Part shown: in pieces, positions 34,451-37,948 of the stretch
Layout of the letters: each line of letters begins with the position of its first letter
Numbering within the stretch: the first letter of the stretch is position 1
Assembly: GCA_016845065.1 (NCBI GenBank)
Contig: JAERTG010000037.1
Coordinates: forward strand, 1-37,948
Direction of reading: 5' to 3'
Origin: Fidelibacterota bacterium
GTDB taxonomy: Bacteria; Fidelibacterota; UBA8477; JABMPR01
Length of the DNA stretch: 37,948 nt
Made by a program: the position numbers and the translations under genes
Notes under the pieces: model-generated
Told to the model about the DNA's origin: nothing
Databases searched by the model: none
Seen by the model: the letters and a program-made list of their open reading frames with translations, nothing else

Positions 34451-36221
34451 ATTCATTCCCTCTTTGTTCCGGGGAAGCATCCTGCAAGAGGTGCTTCATT
34501 CCAAATTCAATTAAATGTTTCATATTAGGGTATCTTTGTCCCTGCTGGTCTAAATAAGTTTTTAGAGCCCGGGACAGTTCGCTCCCCACATCACAAATCT
34601 CAAGTAATTCAAGTGCGAGCAGCCAATCCTCGGGATGATCCTTTTTTAGTTTGACCAGGACATCTTTTATGTCAATCGATATTCCATCTGCTCTAGATAA
34701 TCTCACTTCGTGATAAAGCTGGTTCAGATTTTTAAATTTCTGGGATGGTTCTACTTGAATGGTTTGTTCTTCTGGCACTCGGATTATTTGATCAAAACTT
34801 TTAGGGTCAGCTGGACCACCATATGCAGAAACAACATCCTTCCCCACTGCCATATCATAAACACCCCATTCAGGTGCAAATAAAATACGGTCTCCCAGGG
34901 TAACGGTACAGTTCTCAAAGCTGATGAGAACAATTTTTCCTTGTAAATTCCTTTTACCTGTAACTACCTCTCCTTCAACCAGGACACCGCTTTCAAATTC
35001 AATTGAGGTCTTTTTACCCTCATATATATCATAGGCCATGAGATCTCTTGGGCTCATGTCTTCAATGGCAAGATTTACACCTTTTAATTTACCAAGAGGA
35101 GATCCAAAGCCTTCATGGTGATATGCTTTACCGTGTCCTACCAATTCTCTATCACGCAAGGCCAGTGCAGTAGAACCGACGGTCCGGATGTAGGCTGGCT
35201 TATCTTCTACAGTAACAACTTCATCAAAAACACCTGAAATTTGTAATCCTGTACTCAATTCAATGGTACCCAGTCGTTTTGACCCAACCAGTTTTTCAAT
35301 ACCCTCCAACCCCCCTTTTCGAAGTGCCATCTTGTTGGCTAATTCTTCAAGAACAAGACTGAGGTGTGCGAAATCTGGAGTGACATATAGATGAGGCTGT
35401 GGTTTGGTAATATCAAAATCCTGGTAGGCTGCCTCAAGGGTATAGGGCCGCTTTTCCACATGATCATCAAGACATGTACCGCTCTCTCCAATGGATGACA
35501 GTAAACCTGCGCCGTATATCTTTATTGCTTCCCCTACTTGAATCAATCCGTATTCTACAGTCCACCAGTGTAGATTGCGAATCAAGGCCATCTCGCTTGG
35601 ATCACCCATATTGGCCTGCAGATCACTGATACGTTTTTCGGCTATGAGTAACTCATCCTGACGTGTGCCAGGCGCTTCTTTGATAATTGAGAGGTGTCTC
35701 ACAGCCTCGTAGAGCAAATGATCATTTTCACTGCCAATTGCCTTGGAACCTACCTCCCCAAATCGTCTAATATATTCCGCATACTCTGGATTAGCGATGA
35801 TGGGAGCATGACCTGCGCTTTCATGAATTATATCCGGGGCAGGTGTGTATTCAATGTGCTGGAGTTGACGAATATCTGCCGCAATCACGAGGACATTATA
35901 CGCTTGAAATTCCATAAAGGCAGCAGGTGGAATAAATCCATCAACGGATACAGCGGCCCATCCAATACTGGTCAGAACTTCATTCATGGTTTCCATGTCA
36001 GGAATATCATCTACTGAGATGCCAGTCTTGGCCAGTCCATCCAGATAACTGGGGTGGGCAATTGTCTGTAGGTGGCGAACATTCATCCGCATGACAAAAC
36101 GCCACACTGCCTGATCGATTGCCGTGTAATCACTATAAATTTGTGGCTTGATAAATTGTTTTAAATGGACAGGTAATTTGTCCAGGATTGGATTCCCCAA
36201 CGCTGTTGTTGTTTTTTCCAT
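34443..36221 (-). CDS. phhA: Phenylalanine 4-monooxygenase (aromatic amino acid hydroxylase) with long C-terminal extension
   Basis: 592 aa. The catalytic domain of the pterin-dependent aromatic amino acid hydroxylases is in about 30-265: iron ligands H133 and H138 in PDIIHESAGHAP and E223 in WWTVEYGL. Phenylalanine plus O2 and tetrahydropterin gives tyrosine, the entry of the operon. The catalytic part is followed by more than 300 extra residues (about 275-592) with a beta-rich section (about 310-480) and a helical end; the extension has no motif I recognise. Proteobacterial PhhA is about 260-300 aa, so this is the long form seen in some FCB bacteria. No pterin recycling gene is in the window. 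Confidence 0.93.
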   Translation of the reverse strand: MEKTTTALGNPILDKLPVHLKQFIKPQIYSDYTAIDQAVWRFVMRMNVRHLQTIAHPSYLDGLAKTGISVDDIPDMETMNEVLTSIGWAAVSVDGFIPPAAFMEFQAYNVLVIAADIRQLQHIEYTPAPDIIHESAGHAPIIANPEYAEYIRRFGEVGSKAIGSENDHLLYEAVRHLSIIKEAPGTRQDELLIAEKRISDLQANMGDPSEMALIRNLHWWTVEYGLIQVGEAIKIYGAGLLSSIGESGTCLDDHVEKRPYTLEAAYQDFDITKPQPHLYVTPDFAHLSLVLEELANKMALRKGGLEGIEKLVGSKRLGTIELSTGLQISGVFDEVVTVEDKPAYIRTVGSTALALRDRELVGHGKAYHHEGFGSPLGKLKGVNLAIEDMSPRDLMAYDIYEGKKTSIEFESGVLVEGEVVTGKRNLQGKIVLISFENCTVTLGDRILFAPEWGVYDMAVGKDVVSAYGGPADPKSFDQIIRVPEEQTIQVEPSQKFKNLNQLYHEVRLSRADGISIDIKDVLVKLKKDHPEDWLLALELLEICDVGSELSRALKTYLDQQGQRYPNMKHLIEFGMKHLLQDASPEQRGNEYV

Positions 36222-36433
36222 GAACTCCCTGTAGCGTTAATACCCACTGGCAGATGTGCTATAAATCGATCGCTAACCTGTTATAATCAAGTGACTTTAT
36301 CCCCACTTTTGGATTGAAGAAGATAATCTCGAAGGCAGGGAGCACAAGATTTGATTTAAGATAATTTTTGTCCTGTTACAAACGATATTTTTCACTAGAA
36401 AAGAAATCACCTATATGAGAGTCAATCGGTGTG

Positions 36434-37069
36434 TTAAGTCTTGAGCACGTCCTCAACTTCAGCAGTTGACCAACGACGAGTGCCATCCAGTAAAATGGTA
36501 TCAGGATGATTCATGAGCCACTCATCATGCAAATTTTCCAGATTTTTCAAATAGTCCAGCGGCATTTGTTTCTCCTCGTCACGGCCGCGTTTTTTAATTC
36601 GCTCAAGACAGAGTTCCGCAGGTGTACGGAGGTAGATAATTTTTTGAGGCTTCTCACAATAGTTGGACGCTAAGAATTCCCACAACTGTTGATAAACCTG
36701 CCATTCAGCATCATTCATGGCACCACCAGCATACAGATTTTTAGCAAAAACATTTCTGTCGGTATAGATGGATCTTTCCAACACAACGCGATCGCCTTGT
36801 ACCTTTTCCAGAATTTCCGACCAGGTTTTTGCTCTTGTAGTAAATGCCATAATTTGAAAGGTAAATGACCAGCGAGGCATATCCGTATAAAACATTTCAA
36901 ACAGATTCCCGGCAAACCCATCTCGCCAGGTATCCACTGGCTCTTCCAGGAATTCAAAGTCCTGTGAACTCTTGAGAATATTGCCAAGACTCGTTTTCCC
37001 TGCTCCAATGTTTCCCTCAAGGAGAAACATGGATCTCACAGCTGGATTGTTACTCGTGATTTCACTCAT
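36434..37069 (-). CDS. Deoxynucleoside kinase
   Basis: 211 aa. P-loop GNIGAGKT at 19-26, catalytic Glu in LEEP (41-44), ERS motif at 98-100 in VLERSIYTDR, and LID arginines RIKKRGRDEE at 157-166 mark the dCK/dGK/dNK family. It phosphorylates deoxynucleosides with ATP in nucleotide salvage; which base cannot be read safely. It is a single gene, convergent to nothing and with 212 nt before the phenylalanine hydroxylase gene downstream. Confidence 0.92.
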   Translation of the reverse strand: MSEITSNNPAVRSMFLLEGNIGAGKTSLGNILKSSQDFEFLEEPVDTWRDGFAGNLFEMFYTDMPRWSFTFQIMAFTTRAKTWSEILEKVQGDRVVLERSIYTDRNVFAKNLYAGGAMNDAEWQVYQQLWEFLASNYCEKPQKIIYLRTPAELCLERIKKRGRDEEKQMPLDYLKNLENLHDEWLMNHPDTILLDGTRRWSTAEVEDVLKT

Positions 37070-37239
37070 AAAAAACGGAACCTATTCTGTTTGATAATCT
37101 TTGACTCTCGTGTCATATGAAAACTATAAATAAAGCATGGACTTAACCATCTGGGTGGCAGTTAATCTAATCGGGAATGAACAACTTGAAACGATGGGAT
37201 ATTGCTGAAAACAATATTCATGATTTCAAAATATAAAAA

Positions 37240-37265
37240 GGCACCCCACTTTTCAGTGAGGTGCC
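37240..37265 (-). terminator. Rho-independent terminator for the sorting-domain gene
   Basis: GGCACC-C-CACT / AGTG-A-GGTGCC with one C-A mismatch and a 4-nt loop, followed on the minus strand by TTTTTATAT. It lies 28 nt after the gene ending at 37293. Confidence 0.88.
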
Positions 37266-37292
37266 ATATGAATCAATTCAGTTGATATGATG

Positions 37293-37948
37293 CTATTTCA
37301 GATAAGTCATCTTTTCAGACTGAGTGAATTCCGAGGTAGTTAGTCGGTAGAAATAAAGTCCACTACCAACTGGTGTACCCCGTTTATTCAAACCATTCCA
37401 CTGCAAGTGATAGTAACCAGCAGCCTGCTCTTCATTGACCAGGTCGATCACATGCTGACCGAGTGTATTGTATACCGCAATAGTTACATGCGTATTCTCG
37501 GGAATATCATACTTGATATTCGTAATGGGGTTGAAGGGGTTAGGATAGTTGTCATGCAGGGCATACTCCGTTGGAATAAGAATACCAGCAGTTCCAACAT
37601 ATTCATCCACATCATTGTACCAATGGAATACTGTGCTATTGGTGTCTGGTACAACATAGATTCGAGCAGGACCACCGAATGGAAATTCTGCCGTATCATC
37701 ACTCCAACTACCATTAATCCTGAACTTATATTCCAATGTCTCGCCAGGATAAAGATCCGTCAAAGTAATGGTATATAGACTATCTGCTTCCGGATCATCA
37801 AGAACCATAGGCACATCACCCCAGGCATTGAAGTTTCCAGCAACATCAACAAAATCAGTACTCATATCGAATGTTTCCATCAGTGTATAAATCGACATGT
37901 TCACATCAAATGTGACTTCCACAGGATCGATGTTGTAGCGTTCAGTAA
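37293..37948 (-). CDS. Secreted protein with CBM48-like domain and sorting domain, 3' part
   Basis: The frame continues to the window edge (codons before the GTG at 37922 give T-E-R-Y-N-I-D-P), so the gene is 5'-truncated. From the GTG, 209 aa: a beta-sandwich with VAGNFNAWG, then Y-T-I-T-L and EYKFRING (about 1-100), which resembles a CBM48/CBM20-like starch or glycogen-binding domain, and a C-terminal sorting domain (about 118-209, NYPNPFNPITNIKY). It is probably a surface or extracellular protein of carbohydrate use; the enzyme part, if any, is outside the window. Confidence 0.8.
   Translation of the reverse strand, partial: TERYNIDPVEVTFDVNMSIYTLMETFDMSTDFVDVAGNFNAWGDVPMVLDDPEADSLYTITLTDLYPGETLEYKFRINGSWSDDTAEFPFGGPARIYVVPDTNSTVFHWYNDVDEYVGTAGILIPTEYALHDNYPNPFNPITNIKYDIPENTHVTIAVYNTLGQHVIDLVNEEQAAGYYHLQWNGLNKRGTPVGSGLYFYRLTTSEFTQSEKMTYLK

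Overview
The window looks like a chromosomal piece of a Gram-negative bacterium of the FCB superphylum. Four or five secreted proteins end in the type IX-style C-terminal sorting domain (core N-Y/F-P-N-P-F-N), there is a SusC/OMP-type TonB receptor, a LolA-like protein and several outer-membrane barrels. Clear Shine-Dalgarno sequences (for example AAGGAG before 6204 and AGGAGGG before 13972) argue against a typical Bacteroidota, so I lean toward a Marinimicrobia/Calditrichota-type lineage (inference only). Oxygen-dependent enzymes and a GH16/PKD/CBM9 surface enzyme suggest an aerobic, probably aquatic polysaccharide and protein degrader. No rRNA, tRNA, CRISPR or insertion sequence was seen.

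Layout. 1-2060: 3' part of a GH16-like secreted enzyme. 2130-6069 (minus): an ECF sigma factor, a small membrane protein placed as an anti-sigma, a Spy/CpxP-like protein and a CotH/lamin-tail secreted protein. 6204-9263 (plus), divergent from it: a second Spy-like protein, a 2x[4Fe-4S] ferredoxin, a bis-heme ferric-reductase-like membrane protein and a Tat-exported flavoprotein with a Pro/Gly-rich insert. 9477-13169 (plus): VTC polyphosphate-polymerase domain, DUF4956 membrane protein, DUF2490 outer-membrane protein and a CotH lipoprotein. 13406-15956: a membrane protein, a DUF2161 PD-(D/E)XK protein and a secreted protein with a duplicated C-x27-C-x-C domain.

16011-21718 (minus): a compact TetR / outer-membrane protein / ABC ATPase / two FtsX-type permeases / LolA-like operon, probably an envelope lipid or lipoprotein export system. 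22181-28978: SGNH hydrolase with TPRs, small secreted protein, XRE regulator plus membrane protein, TonB receptor and an isolated 79-aa gene. 29040-36221 (minus): phenylalanine/tyrosine catabolic operon (phenylalanine hydroxylase, HPPD, homogentisate dioxygenase, aminotransferase, FAH-family hydrolase, flavin-reductase-like protein) with no maleylacetoacetate isomerase gene. 36434-37948: deoxynucleoside kinase and the 3' part of another sorting-domain protein.

The best candidate for an undescribed system is 2130-13169: an envelope-stress-like sigma module, Spy-like chaperones, a transmembrane electron chain ending in an exported flavoprotein, two CotH secreted kinases and a VTC/DUF4956 pair lie side by side. 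A working idea is envelope protein repair or modification combining redox and phosphorylation; this is inference from gene order and domains.
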